This document shows positions 44,923 through 56,854 of a stretch of DNA of 64,000 nt, one piece after another. A program made the position numbers and the translations under genes. Where the stretch lies: contig CM033401.1 of assembly GCA_019426215.1 (NCBI GenBank), positions 17,923,134 to 17,987,133 of the forward strand, given 5' to 3'. The DNA comes from Buddleja alternifolia. Taxonomy: Eukaryota; Streptophyta; Magnoliopsida; Lamiales; Scrophulariaceae. The first letter of the stretch is position 1. Each line of letters opens with the position of its first letter. The notes below the pieces were generated by a model. The model had not been told where the DNA came from and ran no database searches. It was given only the letters and a program-made list of their open reading frames with translations.

Positions 44923-47900
44923 ATGGCGAATAGAGGCAAATCTCACCACCAGGGAAAATATCTCTACAATTTAAACTTGTCAATTGATCCATCTACGTTG
45001 CACTTGACCTCTAGAAACAGCATGTTCCAATGGTCTTGCATTTAGATAGAAGATCAACTAGCTTGGATTTTTGTTCTTAGTCATTAGGCTTTTTTCTTCA
45101 TGGTAGTTATCCATTTAAGACATTACGTGAATTCAAATGTTCTAAGTTACTCATCAACCGTCCACATAATTACATGAGAAGGAATCCCACTCAATCTCGT
45201 GTAGACGATGGGGAATGATTCTCATTCAATCCTTCTTACTCTAAGTATTTTAAGAGTAGATTCCAAGTGAGACACTCCCACTGACTTTAGGATCACTCTC
45301 ATTATCTTAGCATTTGTTGAATGAGGCTAAGAAACTACACCCTTGCTAGATAAATGAGTGCCTCCTAGCACACCTTGTAGCTCAAGCTCTCTTTGACTTC
45401 AACTATTCTCACATTTTTCTCATTGAGAAAATTTACAATGTGCGACTTAATCTATGTCATACCTCCATTAAGGTATTCTTCACCAAATATACCTTGTCTA
45501 AAAAGGGTGCATCACCTTCGAATTGGCTTCCTGCCATGCCAAAATGCATATGGTGGAGCATTGACTTTGAAGATAGATATTTCATAACAAGGCTGCAATC
45601 CTAATTACACTTCCTTATGAGATGCAAATCATTTGCGCCATAAAAATTCTAGCTCTCTAGAAGTTTTTGATTCATCACTTTTTCGCAAGCTCATTTAGCT
45701 GCTAAGCTTTTTGAATCATCATGCAACTTTATTTTCCTTAGTACTTGTCCAAACTAATTAGACATATCATCTTGCTAGCCATTAGTACATTCAACATTAG
45801 TTTTCAACTCCACTTGATCTCTACTCTTCGTCAAGAGTTGCTAACAATGATTTAGCACTTCTGACAAGTGAGATAGTGGATGTACAAACTCATAGCGCGA
45901 AACAGTGGAAAATAGAAGCCATTAGTGTCTTACACTCGTAAGTCCACACACATCAAAGTGGACTAACTCTAGAGGATAAATAGCCTGCTTTTGTTTCCCA
46001 GCAAACTTTTCTGGCTAGAAAATTTTATGGAGGAAAGTTAATTTTAGCGAGTAAGCCAATAAGCCTCCTCTAGCTAGCATAGTCATCATTTTCTCATATG
46101 CCAAAATGTTAGAGGGAGATTGACCTTAGCGAGTGAGCCAATAGCCTCCTCTAGCTAACATGATCATCCGTCTATACACCAGACATCGAAGAAAGAGAAG
46201 CAAAAGAAATTATATTTTAAGTCAATTATATCCAAAAGAAATCATTCAGCAACTTATGCCATAAAGGTCTCTCTAATGAAAGATGTACAAATCACATTGC
46301 TTAACAAATGCCTAATAAGTGCTTTAATTAAAATAGACTATATGTACCATGTAATGAGTGTCTTTTGCATATCACTATTGATCAGCTCACCCTCATCACA
46401 ATTGTTTTAAAAAATAACTCAAAAACACATTTTGAATTTTAGGTGGCACTCATAATGCTTCCTCTTGTGTGCCATAATTTTTCTTAACAAATTTAAGTTG
46501 CACAACACTTGATGATAGTCTATTTATTGCTCAATCTCCACGCATGCTATGTATTGCTAACATCTATATCCCATGTTAGTAAAGATTTAGGGACATTCTC
46601 ATCTAAAACTAATGAGAGAGTCTCAAGAAGTCAAACCTCCGCTCAGTGCAATCACGAGTGAATTGATCAATTTTTTATCAATTTAGCACTCAACATTTGT
46701 TAATCTTTGTTGTCTCTAAGATTGGGGTGACATACTTTATCACTTTGTTGGATCAATCGTGGTTCTAATCTTAAATAATTTTGTCTACCTCCACGTTGCT
46801 TGTGTCAACATTTGTCCTAATTGGCTCATGTTGATTAGCGTGAGCGACAAAATTAAAATGACCATGTGCATTTTTCAACCTTACAAAAATCAGCCTCAGA
46901 ATAAGCGATTTTTGTTGAATTTATCACAAACTATAAATACCAAAATACTCGGTTTAAATAGCGACATAAAGGTATAAGTCATCTAATAAGAACCATTGAT
47001 CATGAGTGAACTCATATTCTAAAGTAGAGCTCGAACTCCTTAATAATTTTTAAAAATTGCCGCTTAAACTAATTGAAGCGCAATTTTCAATTTTGGCCCA
47101 CTTACAAATTGTCAATGTCTTAAATCGCGACAATTATAGACAACTTGTCCATTTTTCATACTCAATTGACTTAAAATTTTATAATTCGGTGAGTTGGTCT
47201 AAGATCTATATTATACTAATTGCGCAATATGTATTGGTCTAATATTTTATTCAAGATCTAAGTAAATCTCTTATTATGCCCTTATACTCAGCGAAATCGA
47301 AAATTTTGCAACTCAGACTAGTAATCATCTCCCACCGAGTTAAAAGACAGTTTAAGAATTAACCGATCCAAAATAAAATAGAATATTGTCCATATAAATA
47401 TCATATATAAATATGCATGCATAACCAATATCAATTCATGCACAAAGTAAGCTGCCAAACAGCCCTTAAGCAGACAGACTACTGTCCAGCTCGTGGCTCG
47501 ACTCGTTCAGCCGAACGCGGCTAAACCCGGCTCATTTAGCCAGATGCTACTCGGCTCAACTCATTAAGTCGGGCGCGGCTCGGCTCGGCTCATTTAGCCG
47601 GTGCGCCTAAGTTATTTTTTTTTACTTTAAAACCTCGGCTAATGACAATCGGACACGTCATTTAGCCTGCTGCCACACCGTAAGTGCGGCGCACCTGATC
47701 CCAACTCTACCAGTGAGCTGTCAGGTAGGTTTCCGGCGCCGGCGCCGCCTTTCGGGCCGAAAATTTCAAAAACCAGGCGGATTTTCAAAAAATCATAATA
47801 AATTCATTTCTTATCCGTTTTTGACCCATAATATACCATTACGAACGTCTTTTATCATGCTCTTTAACATAGAACAACAATTGAACACTTCACACAGCAA

Positions 47901-48290
47901 AAGCAGGTCGGATTTTTGGACCAAAAAATTTCATATTCCGAAAACATCTCGATAAACTTCAAAAAATCACATAAAATTCATTACTAATCCATTTTCGATG
48001 AATTTTATATCGATTTAATTGTCTTTTTTAGATCTATCCAATGGTGTAAAAAAATATATTGAAAAAAACAGCACGACAAAACTGAAAATTGAAATTTCAG
48101 ATTCGAATTTCGCCGAATAAACCAAGGATGCAATCTTTTTATCAATCCATTTGATTCCTTTAACATATATTACATCAACAACAATGTATAAACATCAGAT
48201 ACGAAGATTTGTAATAAACGAATATCATCCTCATGCTTCATATATCAAGAAAAAGCGAGTAAAAACATTCAATAAACGGCGAGCCCTTGT
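44923..48290 (-). other. Element D internal region, second part
   Basis: No protein motif found. A ~105-bp duplication (units with TTAGCGAGT then GAGCCAATAG/CCTCCTCTAGCTA at about 46045 and 46128) is visible. A GC-rich patch with repeated CGGCTC and ATTTAGCC words lies at 47480-47760. The remainder is AT-rich. Confidence 0.5.
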
Positions 48291-48303
48291 GGCTCTGATA
48301 CCA
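48291..48303 (-). promoter_or_regulatory. Element D primer-binding site
   Basis: TGGTATCAGAGCC on the - strand, one base from the 5' LTR; matches the initiator-Met tRNA primer. Confidence 0.9.
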
Positions 48304-48304
48304 C

Positions 48305-48757
48305 TGTAGGAAATAAATACACTTATTATATTTCACATAAATATATCGAGATTAGTGAACATACCTTTCACCGGTATGAATCTTGCAACGAAATAATGAT
48401 TTGAATCCCAATTGCTCTCGAGCCCATCTACAATCCAACAATTGAATGAACTCCTCGTCGATATCGTTGGTTGCTACTGGGGCTTCCAATCAATTGCACA
48501 CCTTAAACCCCTAGAGCAACTTTAATGGTGATTCTCTAAGAGGGAGATGGGAGAAAAATGTTTTCTTGAGGAGAGAGAGGGAGTTCCGTCAGAATAGTCT
48601 CATCAGTTAGAATACGTGATATTATAATCTCTCTTGTTTATTAATATCCCAAAAGATATTTATGAGATTTACTTCCATTCACATTAGGATTTTCAGTCCT
48701 AACTAAATATGGATGCAATCTAGGTCGTGGGCTAAACCCGACCCATGCACTCCAATA
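48305..48757 (-). repeat. Element D 5' LTR
   Basis: Partner of 40323-40774. On the - strand it begins TATTGGAGTGCATGGG and ends TATTTCCTACA. Both LTRs start TATTGG instead of TGTTGG, so this may be the family's own terminus rather than decay. Confidence 0.88.
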
Positions 48758-48807
48758 ATTATAATTATAATATCTTTTATGTTTTAAAAAAAAATTGGAG
48801 TCTTACA

Positions 48808-49244
48808 TGTTTGTATAACACATGATTTAAAAATTATCGGTTCGAGTTTAATTTGCTTTTCTTAATTGTTTATGGAATAATTGAAAGGAAGGTATCTCTT
48901 GGTAGATTCGAAGCACCAAATCGATTCTTTCTTCATCATAAGTAAAGTAACAAAAGATACCAAAAACATTGACTCGTCCGTCCAGTCCATGCACCCGATT
49001 CAAATTTCATTGACCACGGATTTTTCGCAGTAACGCATCACGCACTTGTACAATTTTCAAAAGTACAACATCAAAGGGACCCCCGCTACTCTGCACTCCT
49101 TCGCAGAAGACCATTTCTCCTTTATCGAACCCCAGTTTCCCTTTAATCTCTTCTCGCATCCCTTCCACCGCCTTCATCACAGAACATATACATACACTTT
49201 AATTTATATATCTCTACATATTCTGAACAGGGTTACCCAATACA
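48808..49244 (+). promoter_or_regulatory. Upstream region of the SQS1-like gene
   Basis: About 440 bp between the LINE target duplication and the start codon. The last ~130 bases are pyrimidine-rich (CTTCCACCGCCTTC, CTCTTCTCGC), as in plant 5' leaders. No convincing TATA box was found. The LINE plus element D inserted just upstream of it, so any promoter parts farther out have been moved 9 kb away. Confidence 0.45.
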
Positions 49245-52200
49245 ATGGGTGGAAATAACAGAAAAAAATTGAACAAATCGAAAAGCCGCCGGCCACGGCC
49301 GCCTGCTTCTTCTTCCGGCAATCGTGGTTTATTTGTTGAAGGTGGACTTTTGTCCGATTGGTCTGCCTTCAATTCTCCTCCTTCCAGAGGTCTCTGAATT
49401 TTTTTTTTGGTTATTTCTAATTGCAATAGTTGTACATAGATACTACGTCGTATTGTGTTTTTAATGATTCTCATGTTTAGGGAGGAAAGGGGCAAATATG
49501 AATCCGAGTTCTGGCAACGTAAAAGGTAGCGGTTATGACCCTGGATCCGGGTCGGGTTCGGGCCGAAGAAGCGAGACTAAGAAGAGTACAGGCAATGCTA
49601 TTGCTTACCGATACCCTCAGGTAGGTATTATGCGTTTGCTTCAGTATTTTAGAACAATTATATATTTGTTTTGACTGTATTTGTAGTTTGTAATTGCTGT
49701 TTTTGAGTGTGCGGTAATTACTAAATGCTGTTTTTGAGTGTATTTGTAATTTTTATAAGTAGATCTTCTTTGGCTGATTGGAATTGGATGATTTGGTGAT
49801 AACAGGAGTGGATGGTTTTATGTCTTTATTGACTTATATCTGATTATGTTTATGCAAACAGTTAGCTGAGTTATATTTTAACCATGAAGGAAAAGAATTT
49901 CTTTATTCTTCATCTGAGGTAAATAGTGTTTGTTTAGAATTCTTGTTGTAGTTGCTGGTTCGCATGATGTGGACAAAGTTTCTGAAAAGACGGTCATAAA
50001 TTGCAATTCTTTCTTAAGCTTTCAGGCTGACATCCTTGTAATGGATGATTTCTAGGAAAATCGAGAGAACAATTTGGACGCATCAAATCCTGTAGTCTTG
50101 ATAGATTCAGAGAAGACCCCAATCATTGCGTACTTAGATGAAGGGTCCGTTAAAGAGAGCCAAAATGTGGAATACATGTATGACTACACTACAAGCTTTA
50201 CGCTGGGTGAAAGCTCGCATAGAGGATTGGGATTCCATGATGAAGTGGAAACAACTACTGATGGTATTGGGTCCTCATCCAAAATGGAAGAAGAGAAAGA
50301 GAGTGGTTCATCTTCCTTCGAGGAAGGTGATATGAGTGCTGATGTTGTTTCTTTTCATGATGCAAATGCTGAAACCGGCGAGGACGAGGACATGCTAGCT
50401 GAGATGTCTCCCGAGGAGGAAGATCCAGGTTATGTGTTAATCGGAGGAACTAAAATATATACGCGTGATATATCTGATGAGGATGAAGAGCAAGAATTGA
50501 GTGATGAAGAAAGCTTAGACTCTTCTGACTCAGAAGATAGCTCATCGGAGAGTGATGGGTCGTCATATAGTGGTTCAGACGTCGATGATGAGGTCGCTGC
50601 AGATTACTTTGAAGGAATTGGTGGGATTGGCAATGTTGTTAATGTTGATCAGTTGGTTGGACAGATGTCTGATGATAGTAGTGATTCTGAAGATAATATT
50701 GATGAAACTGTGCAGAAGTTGAGTGGGATTGCTCTCCAGGAGGCATCAAAGGAGTATGGCAGGAAACAGCCGGTATCAGGAAGAAAATTTCGTAAAGAAG
50801 ATAAAAGATCAATACCTGTTAACTATGGTTGGTCATCTGCTCTAGATGACCTAATGCTTGTTAAGGATCCAAGAACCTTTTCTGGGAAGAAAAAACACGT
50901 GTCTAGAATTCCACAGTCTTGGCCTTCTGAAGCTAGCAAAAGCAAAAGGCATAGAAGAATGCCAGGTAAGGGCTTTTGTTACATATAACTCTTGGTGGTT
51001 GGTTATTCCAATGTTGAAATTGCTTAGGAAGTAAACATATTGTCATCTTCCTATTTGCATCAAGGGAGTCCTTATAAAACGTTCTTGACCTTTGAATTTT
51101 GGTAAGTGAAAGAAATGTATCTCCCGACCTTTCAAATTTGTTTTGGCATTTACGGAGTCTCTTGCGACTCTGTTGTTCAATTAGTTCTTAATTAATTTGA
51201 TAATTTGTCTGTTAATTTAGTTTTTTAACTAATCTCTACCTGGCTTGAACACATTTTGTATATTCTTACTGTCCAATAACAGGGGAAAAAAAGAAACACC
51301 GTAAAGAGTTAATTGCAGCGAAGCGTCAGGATAGAATGATTCGGCGCGGTGTAGATCTTCAAAAGATAAATTTGGTATGACAAAATGAACTCGTCTTTTT
51401 TGTCTGAATAGAGTTCCTTCTATACTGACCTCTGATTCAGAAACTGAATGTGAACTATGAATCAAGTATTTTCTATATATATATATATATATATATGCTT
51501 TTCCTTTTTTTTCACCCCACTCTTTCTCCTCATTTTATCTGCCTTCGTTTTTATGCATAATTTATGATGGTTGGTCTCTTTTTTCTCTCTGTTATATTTA
51601 GGTTCTCTTTTATAGGGATATTCTCGTGTGAGAATTTTTGCTTCTCTGAATTCCTGTATGAAGAAACTCTCCCGACTGGGAACGGAACTGACCGCTGTTT
51701 TGTCTTCCCATTTTTTGTCTTAGGATATAAATCAATCGCATTTGCTCTGTGAAATCTCAATTGACCGACTTCATCCTTTGTTATCTTGTAGAAATTGCAG
51801 CAGATGGTTCTTGATGGCGTAGATATGTTTTCGTTCCAGCCTATGCACCCACGGGATTGTACTCAGGTATGGTTTCTGTTTTAAAGCTAACAACCAATAT
51901 CACCTTTTTTACTGAACTCTTCTTGCAGCATGCCATTTCGCTTTCTGTATATTGTAATTTCTCTATATGATGTTTCTTTTCTGTATTATTCCTTCTATAT
52001 GAGACATCTGAGATGGAAATGTCGTTAAATTTTTAATATACTATGTTCAGGCATTGAGCGATCTTAATAGCACAATATTAACTGATATGCATAGGATATT
52101 AGAATTTTTATCATACAAAAATGTTGAAACAGATTTCTGCACTTCAAGGCTCACTATACAACCAATAAAAAGAGTTTGGTGGATACCTTTTTTCTTTACT

Positions 52201-54214
52201 TTTAATATATGATGATTTTGGAAAGCAGCAGCATGAAGTCTCATTTTGCCTTATTTGTTTGGAACATTTATTTAATAAATAATGAATCCGACTTAGACCA
52301 GATCTGATGTCGGGGACCTGTATTACGTTTATGATCATTTTTGCTCCCTTCTAAAAGCCCTGGTTTTGGTTTTACAGCTTCGGAGATTAGCTTCCATTTA
52401 TCGCTGGCGAAGTGGGTGCCAAGGTTCTGGCAAGAAGAGGTAAACCATGTTATGTTCAAGTTTGTTCTCTATGTACAGGGGTGAAGCTATACAAATTTAG
52501 CGATTGCGCAGAGTGAATAGATCATGTTAACCACATTGCAAATAATTTGTTATCATTGCATTTCTTTTGTGATGTTTACAATGCGGAACTCATTTTCACA
52601 ATTCTTTAGTAGTTGTGAGAAACACATTTTTTAGCTGCAATAGCCTATTTTATATTACATTAAAAGAAATTGGTGGGTCATGAATATAAAATTTACTAGT
52701 TAAACAAATTAGAGCTTATATATCTGATTGGAACTTCTTTAGCCCAATAGGGTCGATTCACCCTCTGTCCATAACATATATACTGCCCTAACTGAGTATC
52801 ATAAATTTTTGTATCCTTCAATCTCTTTGAAGTCAATCAAAGGGGCAGAGGGTGACTCTCACTTCCTGGGTTCCGAGTTTTTATTGTCAGATGGCCCTAC
52901 TTTTTCTATTTGGCCCTATTATTATATTCACGAGAGGGAGTGAGTGAGATTCATTTGGCAATTCTGTTGCACAAGTTCAATTTCCGTTGATATTCTGTTT
53001 ACTTCATATGTTTTGTCGTGGACTGCTGCTTGATGCTAGCAGTAGTTTTGGTTATTTATAGAGCGCGTTTATGTATATCCGTAGATAGATATATTACATA
53101 ATAGCATGAACTTTATTAATTTATTAAAATCATAGAATACTATATGATCATACATGTATAATAAATTTGTGTACGTTCTTCTGGTAATTTGGAATTGCAA
53201 AGTTACTACGAAATGGCAATCATAAGTTACTGAATCTTGAAGTCGACATGGTATTTTGTTTCTCAGATTTGTGACAGTGGTACGTACGCAGCACACATGT
53301 ATGCCATCTTCGAGTGACAAGATTCGTCTGGAGAAGGTATTGCTAGGAAATTTGTTCATTCTCTACTTAGTCGAGTTTTTGCCTCTTCTTTCCTTTTCAG
53401 TTTTTCCAAGTTTGTTCCACACTCAATAAAGATATTGCTTTCTGATTTTCAGCTGATAGGAACTGGCGACGAGGATGCTGATTTCTCAGTCATTACTGGA
53501 AAGCCCATTAAAGTGGATACAAATGCTACCAAGAAGGCTGCTGGAATTGGTGATTCCACACCAATACGTTCACGTTCTTCCAGGAACAAATCAAGCATTG
53601 CTAGTAAGGAAGCGAAAAACAGTAGGACTGGGAAAATAGGCTCTTATGCTGCTCAGCCCCCCCTATCCTTTGTCTCAAGTGGTAACATGACCTCCGAAAC
53701 CATTGAGCTCAAGCCCATTGAATCAAACGAGACGAAAGACACATGCCAAGAGAGGAAGATTATGTCCAGTTCAGTGGAATATGGTTCATTTGAGATGCAC
53801 ACAACTGGGTTTGGCTCGAAAATGATGGCAAAAATGGGATATGTCGAAGGCGGGGGCTTGGGAAAGGATGGTCAAGGTATGGCACAGCCCATTGAAGTGT
53901 ATCAGAGGCCTAAATCACTTGGATTGGGTGCTGAGGTTCCTGAAACGAGTAATGGTACACCGAAAAACACAGGATATCAACCCAAGTCGGTTGGACGTGG
54001 CGCTAAGTCTTCTGGATCAAATGGTAGGTCGGTAAAAAATGAGAGTAGTAAAATTGGCTCATTTGAGAAGCATACAAAGGGGTTTGGTTCAAAGATGATG
54101 GCGAAAATGGGTTTTGTGGAAGGTATGGGACTTGGCAAGGATTCTCAAGGTATTATAAACCCTTTAGTTGCTGTGAGGCGACCAAAAGCAAGGGGACTGG
54201 GTGCCATGACTTGA
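49245..54214 (+). CDS. SQS1: R3H and tandem G-patch protein, SQS1-like, nine exons
   Basis: Exons, all with GT-AG borders and compatible phases: 49245-49389, 49481-49620, 49862-49918, 50056-50965, 51283-51374, 51792-51866, 52378-52439, 53267-53336, 53453-54214. The product is about 770 residues. It starts with a basic stretch (MGGNNRKKLNKSKSRR) and a Gly/Ser-rich stretch, then an acidic Asp/Glu/Ser region (about 205-300). An R3H domain follows (about 449-520; MVLDGVDMFSFQPM, RLASIYRWRSGCQG). Two G-patches follow at about 632-677 and 723-768, each with TGFGSKMMAKMG or KGFGSKMMAKMG and GLGKD. In yeast, Sqs1/Pfa1 uses its G-patch to activate the DEAH helicase Prp43 in splicing and ribosome assembly; the plant role is inferred. 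The length is close to what I recall for Arabidopsis relatives. No stop or frameshift seen; the ATG is the first one in the frame after the leader. Confidence 0.92.
51476..51496. repeat. (AT)n microsatellite in intron 5
   Basis: A pure TA run of about 20 bases lies in the intron between exons 5 and 6. It is likely to vary between individuals; no effect on splicing is apparent. Confidence 0.85.
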
Positions 54215-54430
54215 ATCACGTAACTGTAACGTTTATTTATAGAGGCAATTCCCTCTCATTAAACTTATATTTTAGCTTCTTGGTGATTTCTAAATGCGCT
54301 TATGGAACTGGAAAGAGAATACGTGCGTTGCACGTGAAAATATATGATGTACATATGAGAAATAATTTAGATGTATATTGACAATGTTGTCTCCTCTTTT
54401 TAATGACATTCTTTTTTCGTTGTAAAAACC
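54215..54430 (+). terminator. Probable 3' untranslated region of the SQS1-like gene
   Basis: The AT-rich sequence after the TGA has several AATAAA-like words (AATAATTTAGATG near 54361) but no single clear polyadenylation site. ACGTGCGTTGCACGT (54322-54336) is a perfect 15-base palindrome except for its centre, and resembles tails of some plant repeats. Confidence 0.4.
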
Positions 54431-54474
54431 TTGATTGTTACTTTTGTGTTTTCTTTTTCAATTTCAAATATGTT

Positions 54475-55060
54475 TCAATAGCAATAATTCAGATCAAATG
54501 TAGCCCTAAAACTCGGGTCATACTTGGGAGGTTTTGAGACCAAAGGTCCCGAGTGATTTCCACTACACATGTGTTCATACACATATGGGGGCCACCATCA
54601 CTTGTAATGGTGAAGTTCGTCTTGAACTTTTAGTTCCAAGACTTCCTAGGTATGATCCCTAAAACATTAATAAATATAAAACTGGGGTTATACAGTTGTT
54701 TGTGATAGGTTAACAATTTGATAATGCTTTTTAATTAGTAATTATTTTCAATAGTAGATAATTTAGAACACCTGTAGCCCTAAAACTCGGGTCATACTTG
54801 GGTGGTCTCGGGATCAAAGGTCGCGGGTGATTTCCACCACACATGCTCATACACATGTGGGGGTCACCATAACTTGTAATGGTGAAAATCATCTCGATCC
54901 TTTAGTTCCGAAACTTCCCAAGTATCCCAAGTATGATCCCTAAAAACAAATAAATATTGTCGTAAAACCTAAGACACTAAGAAATATTGTCGTAAAACGG
55001 GGGTTATACAGTTGTTTGTGATGGCTTAACAATTTGATAATGCTTTTTAGTTATTAATAT
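54475..55060. repeat. Tandem duplication of a ~274-bp foldback unit
   Basis: TAGCCCTAAAACTCGGGTCA occurs at 54501 and 54775 (274 bases apart). Both copies are followed by TTTCCAC, ACACAT, GTAATGGTGAA, TATGATCCCTAAAA and a shared tail GTTATACAGTTGTTTGTGAT. Within each unit the ends can pair: CTAAAACTCGGGTCATACTTGGGAGG against the reverse complement of CCTAGGTATGATCCCTAAAA. An inner hairpin is built from CCACCACACATG and CATGTGGGGG. Confidence 0.8.
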
Positions 55061-55274
55061 TGTTGTAAAAGCATTAATGAAAGTGAATGACCATTAATCG
55101 GAGCCGGTTAATTTACTTCACTAATTACTTATATTAGTGGAGGCCATAAATAAGGATGGTAATATGTTGTATAATTAGTGACGTCTCATCTGATGTAAAG
55201 ACACACAAATATTTTATTGAGAATATAGTTTATTGTTTATTTAAGGAGTTTTATATATATACATATATATATAT

Positions 55275-56508
55275 AGGATAATTACATCCAGCATCCTAAG
55301 GTATTGCGAAATTACAAAAAACATCATCTAGTTCACTAAATTACATCTAACATTCTAGCGTTTTATTCCGTCCAACAAGTAGCACCTTCCGTTAGGGTTA
55401 CTGCCACCGTTAAATTTTTTGGTGAACTTCCGAAAATGCCCGTCCTTTTTTGAACACGGAAACCCTATAATATTCGGACAAGTATACCCTTTTGGTGTAA
55501 ATTGTAATGTTTTGTAAAAGTATAGGTGTTATATGTAATAGTCTATAAAAAATATAAAAAAAATTATTTATAAAAAAAATATTCTCAAGAAAATAAAATA
55601 AATTAGAAATTATTAAAATTAAATTAAAAAATTATGTATAAAATATCATTTTAATCTTTTATTTAAATTTATATATAAAAATTTATATAATAGAGTAGAT
55701 TATATAATAGTTTATATAATTTAAATTATGTATTTTAATTTAATTTATGAAATTTTCAAATAAATTTAATTATTATATTTTAATAAATTTAATTTCTAAA
55801 CTAAATTACTTAAGTAATATATTAATTTATAAAATAAATAAAAAAGACAAAAAAAAAATAAAGAAAAAGGGTGGGGAACAGTCGTCTTCGCCACCCTCAC
55901 CCCCAATCGCCACCCCCACCCCACCCCACCCCCACGCACACAGACACAACAATACACACAGACACAACCAAAATTACACGCACACACACACAATCACACA
56001 CACATCGCACGCACGCACACCATCTCACACACACATTCACACACACACACACACATCGCATGCACACACACCATCTCACACACACATACACACATCGCAT
56101 GCACACACACCATCTCACACACACATTCACACATGCACGCACACACACACAGTCATGCACACACGCAGTCACACACATCCATTCACACACACAATCACAC
56201 ACATATGCATATACATATATATATATATAAATAATTAATTTTCTTTTTAGTTTAAATTTTTATTTTAAAATTGGGATCTAAAAATGTGAAGGGGCGGAGG
56301 TAATATGGTAATTCAGGCTTTTTTATTTTTTTTAATGTTTTTTCTATTTTTTTTAAAAAAAATCTGTAAGGGCAATTCGTTTTTTTTACACATTCCATCC
56401 AACCTTACATCAAAAAGTGAAACTACAAGGTGTTGGATGTAATTTATTGAAGTAGGGGATGTTTTTTATAATTTCGCAATACTTTAGAATGCTATGTGTA
56501 ATTATCCC
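55275..56508. mobile_element. Long-TIR Mutator-like element (1234 bp) with an internal CA-rich array
   Basis: The left end, AGGATAATTACATCCAGCAT, with GTATTGCGAAATTACAAAAAACATC, is mirrored at the right end as GATGTTTTTTATAATTTCGCAATAC and TGTAATTATCCC. The flanks are TATATATAT on both sides, consistent with a 9-bp TSD, but in a TA-repeat this is weak. The first bases match the 347-bp element at 37774, so the two may be related. No transposase is visible. Confidence 0.78.
55930..56220. repeat. CA-rich microsatellite array with higher-order units
   Basis: A compound CACACA/CACGCA array. The block TCGCATGCACACACACCATC recurs (about 56056, 56094), preceded by a variant with TCGCACGCACGCAC (about 56004), so the simple repeat is organised in ~40-50 bp units. 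Long open frames across it on both strands follow from the repeat and are not genes. Confidence 0.88.
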
Positions 56509-56584
56509 TATATATATATCCACAAAACAAGATCTCATTCATTTATTTCACAAGGTTTATAACACGTTATCAACACGAGTAGCT

Positions 56585-56821
56585 TTAAACATTTTATGAG
56601 GTATGTTTTGATAAATTGTATTTTTACTTTTACGATTGAGATCGTAATGTCATATTTTTATGAACTTGGATTTGTTGCTTCCTTAATTATTCATAGGAAA
56701 AAGCATTTATAACAGATCATTTATATTGAAGTTAACCTAGAAGATGTAAATCTTGCATTAAGAAAAGAAATCTAAATAAAAATAATTTACTTAGCTATCT
56801 TTTCATCAAAATTAGATATTT

Positions 56822-56854
<33 letters not shown>

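Larger units (their letters stand above)
40323..48757 (-). mobile_element. LTR element D, non-coding (LARD-like), reverse orientation
   Basis: Two near-identical LTRs of about 452 bp (40323-40774 and 48305-48757) enclose 7.5 kb. A PBS and PPT lie in the right places for - strand orientation. Flanks GTTAT (40318-40322) and ATTAT (48758-48762) are a probable TSD with one mismatch. Apart from nested element C I see no gag or pol motif, so it resembles a large retrotransposon derivative that depended on another element's proteins. The closeness of its LTRs suggests it is younger than A or B. Confidence 0.85.
39630..48794 (+). mobile_element. 5'-truncated L1-type LINE, split by element D
   Basis: The 13-bp repeat TTGGAGTCTTACA lies at 39617-39629 and again at 48795-48807, the latter just after a run of nine A (48786-48794). 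This gives a target-primed retrotransposition event of about 0.7 kb (39630-40322 plus 48763-48794), with the 8.4-kb element D inserted in its 3' untranslated part. The retained coding piece is the C-terminal RNase H-like domain. Confidence 0.83.
55061..56580 (+). repeat. Probable copia LTR remnant carrying a large Mutator-like insertion
   Basis: Both sides of the insert look like one LTR. The left has GGAGTTTTATATATATA (a TATA-like region). The right resumes with CAAGATCTCATTCATTTATTTCACAAGG and then TTTATAACACGTTATCAACACGAG, which resembles the LTR/PBS junction of some copia families. The copia protease fragment downstream (57288) supports this. LTR limits are not defined. Confidence 0.4.

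Noticed and set aside
47713..47955. 80-codon frame after a GGCGCCGGCGCCG stretch
   Set aside because: No motif; lies in the non-coding body of element D. The GC-rich palindrome was noted but is short.
50138..50335. Frame overlapping exon 4 of the gene
   Set aside because: Shadow frame of the acidic region; the main frame has domain support and splice-phase continuity.
55747..56238. Long open frames on both strands across the CA-rich array (His/Thr-rich and Cys/Val-rich predicted proteins)
   Set aside because: They follow from the simple repeat, overlap each other on both strands and have no gene structure.
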